A DNA stretch of 64,000 bases from Natronobacterium texcoconense (GCF_900104065.1 NZ_FNLC01000001.1:372001-436000), one strand, 5' to 3'. Positions 34,922-43,884 are shown, numbered from the stretch's first letter. Made by a program: numbers and translations. Notes: generated by a model from the sequence alone, not told the origin.

Positions 34922-35847
34922 CGATCACCCTCCGGACCGCCGTCCGCGAGCGCGGGCGACTCCGTCTCGAGGTCGGCGAGCACAGTTTCGAGGTCGTCGC
35001 GGTACTCCTCCGAGAGCCGAGTGAGCGGCGAACGCATCCGGGCGGGGCCGTAGCCGCGGATCTCCATTGCCTCCTTGACTGGGATCGGGTTGGTTTCGAC
35101 GAACAGTTCCCGGAACAGCGGACCGAGTTCGTGGTGGAGTTCCCGGGCGCGTGCGTAGTCGTCCTCGAGTGCCGCGCCGACCATCGCACAGGTCCGTTCG
35201 GGTTCGATGTTCGCCGCGACGCTGATCGCGCCCGTCCCGCCGACGGAAATGGTCGGCAGCGTCAGCGCGTCGTCACCCGAGAGGACGGCGAAGTCCTCGT
35301 CTCGAGTGCGTTCGGCGATTTCGCCGATTTGTCCGAGGTCGCCGCTTGCAGCCTTGTAGCCCGTGATGTTCTCGTGGGAAGCGAGTGCGACAGCAGTGTC
35401 GGGGTCGATAGACCGTCCCGTCCGCGAGGGGACGTTGTAGACGATCTGTGGTAGATCGACCGCGTCCGCGATCGTCTCGTAGTGGTCGATCAGGCCCCGC
35501 TGTTCGGGCTTGTTGTAGTACGGCGAGATGAGCAGGAGTCCGTCCGCGCCAGCGTCGGCCGAGCGTTCGGATAGCTCGAGCGCCTCGCGGGTGTTGTTCG
35601 ACCCCGAACCCGCGATGACGGGGACGTCGTCGACGGCGTCGATGACCGCTTCGACGACCTGGACGTGTTCGTCGTGTGACAGCGTCGCCGATTCGCCCGT
35701 GGAACCGACGGGGACGAGGCCGTCGACGCCGGCCTCCTCGAGTCGCTGTGCGTCCTGCTGCAGTGTTTCGAAGTCGATACGCTCGTCTTCGTCGAAGGGC
35801 GTACACATCGCCGGGAAGACGCCCGAAAGGTCGATATCGTCTGTCAT
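34918..35847 (-). CDS. dapA: 4-hydroxy-tetrahydrodipicolinate synthase
   Basis: A 309-residue TIM-barrel aldolase condensing pyruvate with aspartate semialdehyde, the first committed step. It has GVDGLVPVGSTGES, SPYYNKPEQRGLIDHY, the YNVPSRTGRSI tyrosine segment and the Schiff-base lysine in ITGYKAASGDL. Family relatives include KDG aldolases, but the fused dapB-dapD coupling fixes the role. It is first in its operon; the 5' flank is a 374-base gap shared with the divergent htpX. Confidence 0.93.
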   Translation of the reverse strand: MTDDIDLSGVFPAMCTPFDEDERIDFETLQQDAQRLEEAGVDGLVPVGSTGESATLSHDEHVQVVEAVIDAVDDVPVIAGSGSNNTREALELSERSADAGADGLLLISPYYNKPEQRGLIDHYETIADAVDLPQIVYNVPSRTGRSIDPDTAVALASHENITGYKAASGDLGQIGEIAERTRDEDFAVLSGDDALTLPTISVGGTGAISVAANIEPERTCAMVGAALEDDYARARELHHELGPLFRELFVETNPIPVKEAMEIRGYGPARMRSPLTRLSEEYRDDLETVLADLETESPALADGGPEGDR

Positions 35848-36221
35848 ATTTCTGTAGTTTCTGGTATCTGCTGGTCGGTCGTTTGTTCCATAACCGGTCG
35901 GCGTCCGAACCGCGCCCGAGACGAGGTCGCTACGCTCGCCACGAGCACTATTCAGACGCGTTTTTTAGGAAAAGGAACCGCGCCCGCTCCGCTCACGGGA
36001 AACCGGCCGACGACGCGAACGGAGCGTATCATACGCGGTAAACCACGGGGAACGGACTTATGGATTTCGTTATCCGCCAGTTTGGTTCCGTTCGTACTGG
36101 ACGTGACTCGAGCAGTGACACTGTTCGTCGAGAACGGGATCGGAGTACAGGCTCGATTACGTCGAGCCGTCGGGCGATATATCCCGCGAAATTTATACAT
36201 CCTGATTCCCTATGATCGCCT
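35848..36221. other. 374-base divergent intergenic region dapA/htpX
   Basis: No coding region is supported on either strand. It holds the promoters of dapA (leftward) and htpX (rightward). A run of six T at 35961-35966 on the plus strand and a good TATA box near the htpX start are the only clear elements. There is room for an upstream regulatory region controlling lysine synthesis, but I see no conserved riboswitch fold such as a bacterial lysine riboswitch. Confidence 0.5.
36190..36198 (+). promoter_or_regulatory. TATA box of htpX
   Basis: AATTTATAC lies about 25 bases ahead of the htpX ATG, ideal spacing for a leaderless archaeal transcript. Confidence 0.6.
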
Positions 36222-37046
36222 ATGACAGACTTCGGACTGAAACTGCGGATGTTCGTCGTCGGCTCGATGCTGGCGGCACTGTACCTGTTCGTCGGGGCCG
36301 TCGGGTACGCGTTTCTCGGGACGCAAGGCTTGCCGATCGTCCTCCTGCTACTGATCACGTTCCCGTTCGCCCAGTACAAGTTGGGCACCTGGATGGCGAC
36401 CAGGAAAGCCGAAGAGATGCCGGAAAAGGGGCAGTACGCAGAGATCCACCGGATGACCGAGTCGCTTTCCCGCGACATGGGCATCAAAAAGCCCAAGCTG
36501 ATGGTCCAGCAGATGGGCGTCCCCAACGCCTTCGCGACTGGCCGCAAGGGTAACGGCGTCGTCGTCGTCAGCGAGGAACTCATCCGACTGCTCGACCGCG
36601 ACGAACTCGAGGGCGTCGTCGCTCACGAACTCGCCCACATCAAGAACCGCGACGTCCTGATGATGACGATCGGAAGCTCGATCGGGATGATGGTCGGCTA
36701 CGCCGTCTACTTCGTCTACGTGTTCGCGGGCGAGGACAACCCCGGCGGCTTCATCGCGGGCTGGATCCTTTCAATGTTCGCCCAGATGCTCGTCACGGTG
36801 CTGGTGATGGCGATTTCGCGCTACCGCGAGTACGTCGCCGACGACGACGCACGCCAGTACATCGGCAGCGGCGACCCGCTCGCACGAGCACTCGAGAAGA
36901 TCTCGAAGGGCGCCGAGAACCGTGAGTCGACGATCGACGACAGTCAGGCTGCCCTCTGTATCTTCAACTCCGAGCGCGGTCTGTTCGAGTCGCTGTTCGC
37001 ATCCCACCCGCCGACCGAGAAGCGAATCGAGAAGCTCCGACGCTGA
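36222..37046 (+). CDS. htpX: HtpX-type M48 zinc metalloprotease
   Basis: A 274-residue membrane protease for quality control of membrane proteins. It has two N-terminal transmembrane helices, the zinc motif VVAHELAHIKNRD with His 135, Glu 136 and His 139, a second membrane pair (about 150-195), and the third-ligand segment REYVADDDA. The C-terminus FASHPPTEKRIEKL is the usual end of the family. A second, larger M48 protease is encoded at 51.3 kb. Confidence 0.95.
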   Translation: MTDFGLKLRMFVVGSMLAALYLFVGAVGYAFLGTQGLPIVLLLLITFPFAQYKLGTWMATRKAEEMPEKGQYAEIHRMTESLSRDMGIKKPKLMVQQMGVPNAFATGRKGNGVVVVSEELIRLLDRDELEGVVAHELAHIKNRDVLMMTIGSSIGMMVGYAVYFVYVFAGEDNPGGFIAGWILSMFAQMLVTVLVMAISRYREYVADDDARQYIGSGDPLARALEKISKGAENRESTIDDSQAALCIFNSERGLFESLFASHPPTEKRIEKLRR

Positions 37047-37199
37047 TACGGAACGCTGTACCGAGTTTCCAGTGTGACCGCAAGGTAGACCGTGGTCACA
37101 CCGGCAATAACGTCCGGTGGACCGTATGATTCTGCCGACCGATCGCGGAAATTCGTACGATCGACGCGATTTTTACGGTACGCCGTCACAATCTAACCC

Positions 37200-37697
37200 G
37201 TGACGGAAATACACCCCGGTCAGCGTGTCGCCGTTCTGGTCGACGCGCAGAATCTCTATCACACTGCACAGAGTCTCTATAGCCGTAATATCGACTATTC
37301 GTCGTTACTCGAGAAGGCAGTCCAGGACCGACAGCTCACGCGCGCGATCGCGTACGTCATCCGCGCGGACTCGCCCGAGGAGGAGAGTTTCTTCGACGCG
37401 CTGGTCGATATCGGCTTCGAGACGAAGATCAAAGACATCAAAACGTTCTCCGACGGGACGAAGAAGGCCGACTGGGACGTCGGCATGAGTTTAGACGCCG
37501 TTACCCTCGCGAACCACGTCGACACGGTCGTTCTCTGTACGGGCGACGGTGACTTCTCGCGACTCTGTTCGCACCTGCGTCACGAAGGCGTTCGCGTCGA
37601 AGTGATGGCGTTCGAGTCCTCGACTGCCGAAGAACTGATCGGCGAGGCCGACACGTTTCTCGATCTCGGTGAGCGACACGAGACGTTCCTTCTCTGA
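37200..37697 (+). CDS. NYN-domain (LabA/DUF88-like) putative ribonuclease
   Basis: A 165-residue PIN-like NYN-domain protein. It starts with GTG and carries the acidic motif VAVLVDAQNLYHTAQ, the ADWDVGMSLDAV loop and VVLCTGDGDFSRLCSHL. These three Asp clusters form the expected metal site of a nuclease acting on RNA. Targets unknown; bacterial relatives include LabA. It has its own 153-base upstream region and is monocistronic. Confidence 0.88.
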   Translation: MTEIHPGQRVAVLVDAQNLYHTAQSLYSRNIDYSSLLEKAVQDRQLTRAIAYVIRADSPEEESFFDALVDIGFETKIKDIKTFSDGTKKADWDVGMSLDAVTLANHVDTVVLCTGDGDFSRLCSHLRHEGVRVEVMAFESSTAEELIGEADTFLDLGERHETFLL

Positions 37698-37788
37698 GAC
37701 GGACGGCTGTCGGCCATCGACGGCGCAATCGCAGGACGGTACGTGACTGTACAGTAACTCGGGACAGGAAAGGGAGACGACGTCCAGA

Positions 37789-37968
37789 CTATCGTACTCC
37801 AGTCAACGCTTCTCGTGCCGTAGACACAAGCAACGCACCTGCTCCGACGACGAGTGCGAGACAGGTCAGCGCGTAGAGAACGTGGGACTCGAGCATCGTC
37901 GGCCCGACGAACGTCAGGGTACTCACGCCGAGTAACCCGGTGCCGAGCGCGACTTGCGTGAAATCCAT
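37789..37968 (-). CDS. Small two-helix membrane protein (59 residues)
   Basis: A short gene starting MDFTQVALGTGLLGV. The product has two hydrophobic helices (about residues 5-24 and 30-49) with LESHVL between and a basic end TAREALTGVR. Coding is supported by the clean two-helix pattern and by third-position usage. It is convergent with the NYN gene and divergent from the PUA gene. Function unknown. Confidence 0.65.
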   Translation of the reverse strand: MDFTQVALGTGLLGVSTLTFVGPTMLESHVLYALTCLALVVGAGALLVSTAREALTGVR

Positions 37969-38098
37969 TCACTGCCGAGTATCGAAGCAGACTATATAAT
38001 GTTCCTGATTGTGTGCTACCTGTGCTATCAACAAGCACGGTGGGGAGTTGCGAGCCGAGGTCGAAGGGTTTTCGACGCCTACCGCCTAACCTCGCCCA

Positions 38099-38593
38099 AT
38101 GAGCGAACCAGCCGACGGGAACGCGGGACTGTCGACGTTGCGGACGATCGCGGACTACCAGTTCGGTGCTGGCGCTGGCGAAGCACTGTTCCCACCCGAG
38201 GAGACCGACTCGCTGACGATCAAGCGAACGTCCTCGGGTCGTCCCCAGCAGGTTCACGCCGATTCCGGCCGTCTCGTCTCCTTCGGCATCGACGGTCGGT
38301 TCACGCTCGGTCTCGAGGGCGGCCGCCGCCTCGCGTCGGCGCTCGAGGCGCCAGCCTACCGTGTCGTCGTCGACGACGAGAGCGAACCGTTCGTCCGCGA
38401 CGAGAAGAACGTCTTCGCGAAGTTCGTCCTCGAGGCGGGCGAGGAGATCCGGCCGGGCGACGAGGTGTTGGTCGTCCACGAACGCGGCGAGTTGCTCGCG
38501 GTCGGACGGGCAGAACTCGATGCGGCCGCTATCGCCGACTTCGAGACGGGAATGGCCGTCAACGTCCGTGAGGGAGTTCCGGCGGATAGCTGA
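38099..38593 (+). CDS. PUA-domain RNA-binding protein
   Basis: A 164-residue protein: a short N-terminal domain (LRTIADYQFGAGAGEALFP) and a C-terminal PUA domain (YRVVVDDESEPFVRDEKNVFAKFVL, GDEVLVVHERGELLAVGRAEL, each quoted in part). This DUF1947/PUA pairing is typical of archaeal RNA-modifying or ribosome-associated factors. It lies just before NAC and a tRNA methyltransferase gene, all on one strand, which fits a translation-related cluster. Confidence 0.85.
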   Translation: MSEPADGNAGLSTLRTIADYQFGAGAGEALFPPEETDSLTIKRTSSGRPQQVHADSGRLVSFGIDGRFTLGLEGGRRLASALEAPAYRVVVDDESEPFVRDEKNVFAKFVLEAGEEIRPGDEVLVVHERGELLAVGRAELDAAAIADFETGMAVNVREGVPADS

Positions 38594-38701
38594 GACGAGA
38601 CTCCCCTCGCGAACACTTCTGCGATCGAACGACGTCTTCTCGAGTCGGACTGCTGGTGTGGAACGACAAAGTAAAAGGTCGCGGGCGGCGACGTGTCGGG
38701 T

Positions 38702-39085
38702 ATGTTTGGAGGAGGCGGTGGCGGACTCAATCCGCGCAAGATGGAACAGATGATGCAACAGATGGGTATCGACGTCGAGGACATCGACGCCGAAGAGGTC
38801 ATCATCCGCACGAGCGAACACGACCTCGTCTTCAACGACGCCGAGGTCACGAAGATGGACGCTCGCGGACAGGAGACCTACCAGATCATCGGCACGCCCG
38901 AGGAAGTCGAAGCCGGCAGCGCCGGCGGCGACGCAGGTGGTGCCGACGAATCCGGTGGCTCTGCGATTCCCGACGACGACGTCGACCTCGTCGCGACCCG
39001 CGCCGGCGTGGGCGAGGACGAGGCTCGCGAGGCCCTGGAAGCCAACGACGGCGACCTCGCCGCGGCAGTCGAGGACCTCGAGTAG
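38702..39085 (+). CDS. nac: Nascent polypeptide-associated complex protein (alpha-NAC)
   Basis: A 127-residue ribosome-associated chaperone. It starts [14 protein letters not shown], has the NAC domain ([26 protein letters not shown]), an acidic Gly/Asp-rich linker and a C-terminal UBA domain ([19 protein letters not shown]). Archaea have only this homodimeric form. A start three codons upstream is possible, but MFGGG is the conserved beginning. TrmI follows after 5 bases, so the two are probably cotranscribed. Confidence 0.93.
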   Translation: MFGGGGGGLNPRKMEQMMQQMGIDVEDIDAEEVIIRTSEHDLVFNDAEVTKMDARGQETYQIIGTPEEVEAGSAGGDAGGADESGGSAIPDDDVDLVATRAGVGEDEAREALEANDGDLAAAVEDLE

Positions 39086-39090
39086 CCGAC

Positions 39091-39849
39091 GTGACCGAAA
39101 CCGACGCGACCGACGACCGCAACCCCGTCTTGCTCGTCCGGGGCGACCGCGAGTTTCTCGTCCAGCCCGGCGAGGAGATGGGCACCGACCTCGGCGTGCT
39201 CGAGGTGCCCGAAGACGTCGAACCCGGCCAGACGCTCGAGACGCATCTCGAGGAGGAGTTTCACGTCCGCAGACTTCGCGGCCCGGACCTGTTTCACCAC
39301 TTCGAGCGTACGGGCGCGCCGATGGTGCCCCGCGATGTCGGCCTGGTGATCGGCGAGACCGGCATCTCGCGGGGCGACCGCGTGCTCGACGCCGGCACCG
39401 GAACGGGCGTGCTCGCGGCGTCGATGGCCCGTGCGGGTGCCGAGGTCGTCACCTACGAGCGAGACGCCGACTTCGCGGACGTCGCCCGCGAGAACATGGA
39501 ACTGGGCGGCGTCGAAGACGATGTCGACGTCCGAACCGGTGACGTACTGGAGAACCTCGACGACCTCGAGTCCTCCTCGTTCGACGTCCTCACGCTCGAT
39601 ACGGGCGACGCGGACGACGTCGTCGAGCACGCACCAGACCTGCTGGTCGAAGGCGGCTTCGTCGCAGTCTACAGTCCGTTCATCGAGTCGACCCGCGAGG
39701 TCGTCGAAACCGCTCGAGACGTCGATCTCTCGAACGTCCGCACGCGCGAGACCATCCAGCGCGAGATGCAGTTCGACGACCGCGGCTCGAGACCGTCGAC
39801 TGCACCCGTTGGTCATACGGGATATCTGACGATAGCGCGCAACGAGTAG
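39091..39849 (+). CDS. tRNA (adenine-N1)-methyltransferase TrmI-like
   Basis: A 252-residue SAM-dependent methyltransferase starting with GTG 6 bases after NAC ends. It has a small N-terminal barrel, then the Rossmann core: GDRVLDAGTGTGVLAASMAR (motif I), VVTYERDADFADVARENM (motif II), and FDVLTLDTGDADDVVEH (motif IV region). Archaeal TrmI methylates A57/A58 of tRNA, part of heat and salt stability of the T arm. The GTG at 39091 is chosen because the reading frame upstream passes through the NAC gene. Confidence 0.87.
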   Translation: MTETDATDDRNPVLLVRGDREFLVQPGEEMGTDLGVLEVPEDVEPGQTLETHLEEEFHVRRLRGPDLFHHFERTGAPMVPRDVGLVIGETGISRGDRVLDAGTGTGVLAASMARAGAEVVTYERDADFADVARENMELGGVEDDVDVRTGDVLENLDDLESSSFDVLTLDTGDADDVVEHAPDLLVEGGFVAVYSPFIESTREVVETARDVDLSNVRTRETIQREMQFDDRGSRPSTAPVGHTGYLTIARNE

Positions 39850-39864
39850 CGATTTTGTCAGGCC

Positions 39865-40521
39865 TCACTCGCCGAATAGGGTACCGAGCGTTTTCGCTTC
39901 GGCTTTTCGCAGGTGTTCCGCGGCGGTCGAGGTCGCACACTCGAGTTCGCGGGCGACGTCCTCGGTCGTCGCTCTCCGCGGAATCTCGTAGTGGCCGAGT
40001 TCGACGGCGGTCCTGACCGCTTCCCGTTGCCGATCCGATAGCCTGTCGGTTACGTGATCGGGTGCCACTCGACGTCCACCCACCGAGTCGATATCGACGC
40101 TGGCACCCGCCGGAACGTTCTCGACTGCGGTCTGAATGTCCTCGTCCCGGCCGACGACCGTGAACGTGTAGCTTCCGTCCGGGTTCCACTCCGCCGGCGG
40201 AACCGTCATCAGACTCCCTCGTTTGAAGTTCTCCCACAGTTCCCGGGCATCGGTCGTTCCGACGCCGGCTACGAAACAGTAACACTCGTCGTCGGCAATC
40301 GAGAGCAGTTCGTGTTCCTCGACGTCGGGATCGCGCTCGAGGAGCGTCTCGAAGCGCTCGAGATCGCCACGGACGTGTAACAGGAACGCTGCCGTCGGTG
40401 CTGTAATGTTCCAGTTCACGACCCGAACCGAAACGAACTGATCCTCGTTGCGTGTCGCGTCTTCGTACGCGAGCGGCAGATCGAGGTCGCGGGGACGGAT
40501 CGTTATCCGAACGCGTTTCAT
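39865..40521 (-). CDS. Bacterio-opsin activator (BAT)-type HTH regulator
   Basis: A 218-residue regulator: an N-terminal sensor domain without PAS or GAF, beginning MKRVRITIRPRDLDLPL, and the haloarchaeal HTH_10 end (LSDRQREAVRTAVELGHYEIPRR, then DVARELECATSTAAEHLRKAE, quoted in part). The C-terminal half closely parallels the end of the 809-residue BAT protein at 60.8 kb. The target is unknown. Convergent with TrmI. Confidence 0.88.
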   Translation of the reverse strand: MKRVRITIRPRDLDLPLAYEDATRNEDQFVSVRVVNWNITAPTAAFLLHVRGDLERFETLLERDPDVEEHELLSIADDECYCFVAGVGTTDARELWENFKRGSLMTVPPAEWNPDGSYTFTVVGRDEDIQTAVENVPAGASVDIDSVGGRRVAPDHVTDRLSDRQREAVRTAVELGHYEIPRRATTEDVARELECATSTAAEHLRKAEAKTLGTLFGE

Positions 40522-40639
40522 ACGACCGACGTTCGATGGACGAGCAAAAGACCGTTCGGGGCCGCTCGACGTCGCTCGTATAAACCCGGCAGAAATTTGC
40601 GGCTATACTGATTCTTGGCGTGGAGCCGATCGATTATCC

Positions 40640-40912
40640 GTGATCCGAACCCTCACGAAACTGATCGGTGAACGGAACCGCTATCGCGAGACGATCGCCG
40701 TCCGTGAAGAAACGGGGCTGTCGATCGATATGGCTCTCGTCGTCGCGAGTATCCTCACGTCGCTCGTCGTCATCCCCGGAGTGGTCCTGTACCTGTTTAC
40801 CGTCCGCGGCGTTCCGACCAGTAGCGCGGGCTATCTCGGAGCGGGAGTGCTCGCGATGCTTCCCGGTCTCATGATGGGCGCTACGGCGCTGTGGGTAGCG
40901 GCACGCGGCTGA
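40640..40912 (+). CDS. Small membrane protein (90 residues)
   Basis: From a GTG at 40640, the product begins VIRTLTKLIGERNRYRETIA, a basic and polar lead, followed by two transmembrane segments (about residues 33-57 and 65-88). The frame is open much further upstream across the divergent BAT gene, but that part is a shadow. Function unknown. Downstream lies the hairpin-rich repeat. Confidence 0.6.
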   Translation: MIRTLTKLIGERNRYRETIAVREETGLSIDMALVVASILTSLVVIPGVVLYLFTVRGVPTSSAGYLGAGVLAMLPGLMMGATALWVAARG

Positions 40913-40993
40913 TCGGCGGAGAGACCCGAAGCGTGGTCAGTAGTTTCCCGGGTCGTTCGGGTGATACAACGGAGCGACAGTACTGCGTGATCT

Positions 40994-41314
40994 GGCCGGG
41001 AGCGGACTCCGAGCGATGCGAGGAGTCCACGACCCGGGGAAGGGCAGGCCGTCACACCGTTATCGACCGCGAGCAGCCAGCGGCTGCGAGCGAAGCGAGG
41101 CGGCAAGACCGCCTCGGAACCGCGAACGGTAACACCGTGAGCGGGCCGACGACTGATGTGGAGGGCCGTTCGCGGCCCGGAACGGAGGGAGGAGTGCTTT
41201 TCATCAAAGCTGAGCGAGATCTTCGATCTCGCGAGGTCCAAAAGAGCGCTCCGCGCTCTTTTGAAGATTTTGCCGAGGGTGCGCCGTGAGGCGCACCCGC
41301 AGCGCAAAAGTTTG
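40994..41314. repeat. Hairpin-array repeat element, copy A
   Basis: Between convergent genes, ending against the TFS stop codon. It holds a series of perfect stems: 41004-41028, 41073-41087 (loop AGC), 41097-41115, 41126-41138 (loop AAC), 41163-41178 (loop TTCG), 41214-41232 (8 bp, loop TTC), 41239-41263 (11 bp, loop TCC) and 41277-41298 (9 bp, loop GTGA). The last is enclosed by TTTTGC/GCAAAA (41268-41273 with 41304-41309). Exact words are shared with the element at 54.1 kb, e.g. 15 bases at 41035-41049 and 18 bases at 41139-41156. Confidence 0.85.
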
Positions 41315-41623
41315 TTAGTTGTCGTCCTCGCGCCACTTGTGCTCGCACTCGGAGCAGATGAAGAAGCGGGTCTCGGATTCGTCGGCCGAGCGGATCTGTT
41401 GCATGTACCAGTAGGCGCGGTCGTGGCCACATTCGGGACAGTGGGCGTCGGTTTCGGGCAGCGACGTCTCTTCGGAGGATTCGATTATCTCGCTTGCTTC
41501 CTGGCTGTCCGTGACGACGTACTGGTCCGCGTCACCTTTCGGTTCCGTGTAGCCACAGCTACCGCACTCCCAGAGGCCGTCGTCGGCTTTCATCATCGAA
41601 CCGCATTCGTCGCAAAATTCCAT
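41315..41623 (-). CDS. tfs: Transcription factor S (TFIIS/RPB9-like)
   Basis: A 102-residue RNA polymerase cleavage-stimulating factor with two zinc ribbons. The N-terminal one has MEFCDECGSMM and LWECGSCGYTEP. The C-terminal one has HCPECGHDRAYWYMQQ and FFICSECEHKWRE. The loop RSADESE supplies the acidic pair (Asp-Glu) that catalyses RNA cleavage in backtracked complexes, so it is an active TFS. The true start is the ATG at 41623 in front of MEFC. Its stop codon abuts the hairpin element on the right-hand side. Confidence 0.95.
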   Translation of the reverse strand: MEFCDECGSMMKADDGLWECGSCGYTEPKGDADQYVVTDSQEASEIIESSEETSLPETDAHCPECGHDRAYWYMQQIRSADESETRFFICSECEHKWREDDN

Positions 41624-41750
41624 CGTTGTCCGGGCTACGTTGGCGGAGGGTCTTAAGCCACCCGTTTGCCGTCGTCGCTGACTGTCGTCTCGGCCTCGAG
41701 GGTGGCAGTCCAGACACCGACTCGAGAGTCGATGCATCAGATGAAGTAAA

Positions 41751-42044
41751 CACTCGAGTTATATCGCCTACACCCGATGGGGCCGGGAGTCGGACGGGTT
41801 CGCGCCCGCAATCTCGAGAGGATCGGACGCGCTCTACCGACACACTTTCGGCGGCGTCGCGGCGCTCGACCCCGACGACGGTGAACCGATCTGGAGCGAC
41901 GAGAACGAGTTCGATTCCCCGTGGGCGGCCGTCGACGAGCTCGAGCACGTCGACCTCACGGCGGGAACGCAGCCCGCTGTCGTCGACGGAACGGTAGTCG
42001 TGACTACGCTTTCGGGTGGCGTATACGCGGTTGGCGAGGGTTGA
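41751..42044 (+). pseudogene. 3' remnant of a PQQ-propeller protein
   Basis: An open frame without a start codon, ending in TGA at 42042. The translation contains GGVAALDPDDGEPIWSDEN, then QPAVVDGTVVVTTLSGGVYAV and a short end. This is the typical beta-propeller blade pattern (strand, turn, GE-x-x-W, then the next strand). About 97 residues of the C-terminal part survive. It follows the TFS promoter side with no start, so it is a truncated relic, perhaps of a gene like the lipoprotein at 3.4 kb. Nothing suggests it is expressed. Confidence 0.65.
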
Positions 42045-42051
42045 TTAGCGC

Positions 42052-42309
42052 CTAGCCTTCGCCTTCGGACTGGTAGGGTTCGCCGACGGCTTCTCGCGGG
42101 AGGACGTTGTGGAGTGCCGTCTTGAGGTCGTCGACCGAGTCGAATCGATCCCTGCGACTTTTCTCGACGAGCGATCCGAGATTGCGTTCTCCGTCGGCCA
42201 GCAGGAGGGTCACGTCCGCGAACTCGTCCGCTGCTTCGTCGTTCGTTGCGGGGTAGTCGAGTTCCTTGAGCGTCTCTTCGACTCGGCTCAGATTCACCTC
42301 ACGAGTCAT
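42052..42309 (-). CDS. DUF5789/DUF2795-like small protein
   Basis: An 85-residue acidic protein: SRVEETLKELDYPATNDEAADEF is the DUF2795-like helix-loop-helix pattern, followed by NLGSLVEKSRRDRFDSVDDL and a polar tail. It is a common small haloarchaeal family without a known role. Convergent with the pseudogene, 7 bases apart. Confidence 0.8.
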   Translation of the reverse strand: MTREVNLSRVEETLKELDYPATNDEAADEFADVTLLLADGERNLGSLVEKSRRDRFDSVDDLKTALHNVLPREAVGEPYQSEGEG

Positions 42310-42442
42310 ACCCCACCCTACGTTCGCTACTGGCTTGTAACTCGTTTACACCTGTGCGGACTGTTCCAGTGACGCCGACAGTCCCGTGGGCTAACGTTTC
42401 GGTTCGAAACTATAATCGGCCGCGACGACGCAAGGTGTGATA

Positions 42443-43732
42443 ATGCGGCAGCTCTTCGAGCGGTTCCTCGCGCTGTTTGCCGTCGACCGGCGGGTGCTCG
42501 CGCTCGCGTTCGCGCGGATGGCAGACGGAGTCGGAAACTCGTTTCTGATCGTTGTCATCCCGCTGTACGTGGGCAGCGAGATCATCACCGGTGCGACGTT
42601 CGGGCTCGCGGAGTCGATGATCATCGGGATCATCCTCTCGCTGTTTGGCTTTCTCAACAGCAGTTTTCAGCCGCTTACGGGTCGTCTCTCGGATCGGCGC
42701 GGGAAGCGAAAGCTGTTCATCCTGATCGGACTCGGCGGGCTCGCGGTGACGAACCTGGCCTACGTCGTCGCCGAGACGTACGTCCAGCTCGTCGTCATCC
42801 GCGGGCTGCAGGGAATCAGCGTCGCGTTCATCATTCCGGCGTCGGTCGCGCTGGTCAACGAACTCGCGACGACGGGCGACCGCGGCGGGAACATGGGCGT
42901 CTACAACACGTTCCGCTTGATCGGGTTCGGTGCAGGTCCGGTCGCTGCGGGCGCGGTCGTCAATCTCGGTCCCTATGTACTGCCCGGCGGCGTGACGATC
43001 ACCGGCTACGACGCCGCGTTCTACGTCGCTGCGATCACGGCGACGATCAGCTACCTGCTGGTGACCGTGCTGATCACCGATCCCGAATCAACGCGAGCTA
43101 ACGCGGGCGCAGACCTCTCCATCGACGTCTTCGATCGCTCGGGGTCAAATCTGCTCGATCCGATCTTCACGCTCGGCGTCGCCTCGCTCTTTATGGCGAC
43201 TGCGATCGCGCTGTTCGCGACGATCCAGCCCCAGGTCAACGAACAACTGAACCAGGGCGCGACCTGGTTCGGCCTGCAGTTTGCGGCGTTCGTCGTCGCC
43301 CAGATCCTGTTGCAGACGCCGATCGGTCGGGCCTGCGACCGCTACGGCCGACGGCCGTTCATCGTCGCCGGAATGGTACTCCTGATCCCCTCGACGCTGG
43401 TCCAGGGGTTCGTCTCCACCTCCGAGACGATGTTCCTCGCACGCCTCGTCCAGGGGATTGCCGGTGCGATGGTCTTTGCACCCTCGCTCGCCCTCGCCGG
43501 CGACCTCGCGGGCGAAGGCGAATCCGGGTCGAAACTCTCGGTGCTGACGATGGCCTTCGGCTTCGGAATCGCCATCGGCCCACTCTCCTCGGGCGCGCTC
43601 GTCGGCTACGGCTTCGAGGTGCCGTTCGTCTTCGGCACCGTCGTCGCGACGCTGGGTGCGATTCTGGTCTATACGCAGGTCGAAGAGACGCTCGAGACCA
43701 CCGCACCGGTCCCGGTCGTCGGTGACGACTAA
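42443..43732 (+). CDS. Major facilitator superfamily transporter
   Basis: A roughly 429-residue protein with 12 predicted transmembrane segments. The conserved MFS loop between helices 2 and 3 reads LTGRLSDRRGKRKLFI, and its second-half counterpart TPIGRACDRYGRRPFIV. It is likely a drug or metabolite exporter by general similarity; the substrate is unknown. The start at 42443 (MRQLFERF) follows an AAGGTGTGA Shine-Dalgarno-like word. It is followed by a long hairpin-rich gap of 575 bases. Confidence 0.92.
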   Translation: MRQLFERFLALFAVDRRVLALAFARMADGVGNSFLIVVIPLYVGSEIITGATFGLAESMIIGIILSLFGFLNSSFQPLTGRLSDRRGKRKLFILIGLGGLAVTNLAYVVAETYVQLVVIRGLQGISVAFIIPASVALVNELATTGDRGGNMGVYNTFRLIGFGAGPVAAGAVVNLGPYVLPGGVTITGYDAAFYVAAITATISYLLVTVLITDPESTRANAGADLSIDVFDRSGSNLLDPIFTLGVASLFMATAIALFATIQPQVNEQLNQGATWFGLQFAAFVVAQILLQTPIGRACDRYGRRPFIVAGMVLLIPSTLVQGFVSTSETMFLARLVQGIAGAMVFAPSLALAGDLAGEGESGSKLSVLTMAFGFGIAIGPLSSGALVGYGFEVPFVFGTVVATLGAILVYTQVEETLETTAPVPVVGDD

Positions 43733-43884
43733 CGCTTACGAATATTCACCAGACACCGGTTTACGTCTAGAATAGTCAGGAATCTACTCGATTGGAACGA
43801 ACGTCGCGAGAGATCCACTAGTCGAGTGGCAATTTTGCCACGGCGCGCGCGGAGTCACGGCGAACGGCGAGTGAGCCGTGGCTC

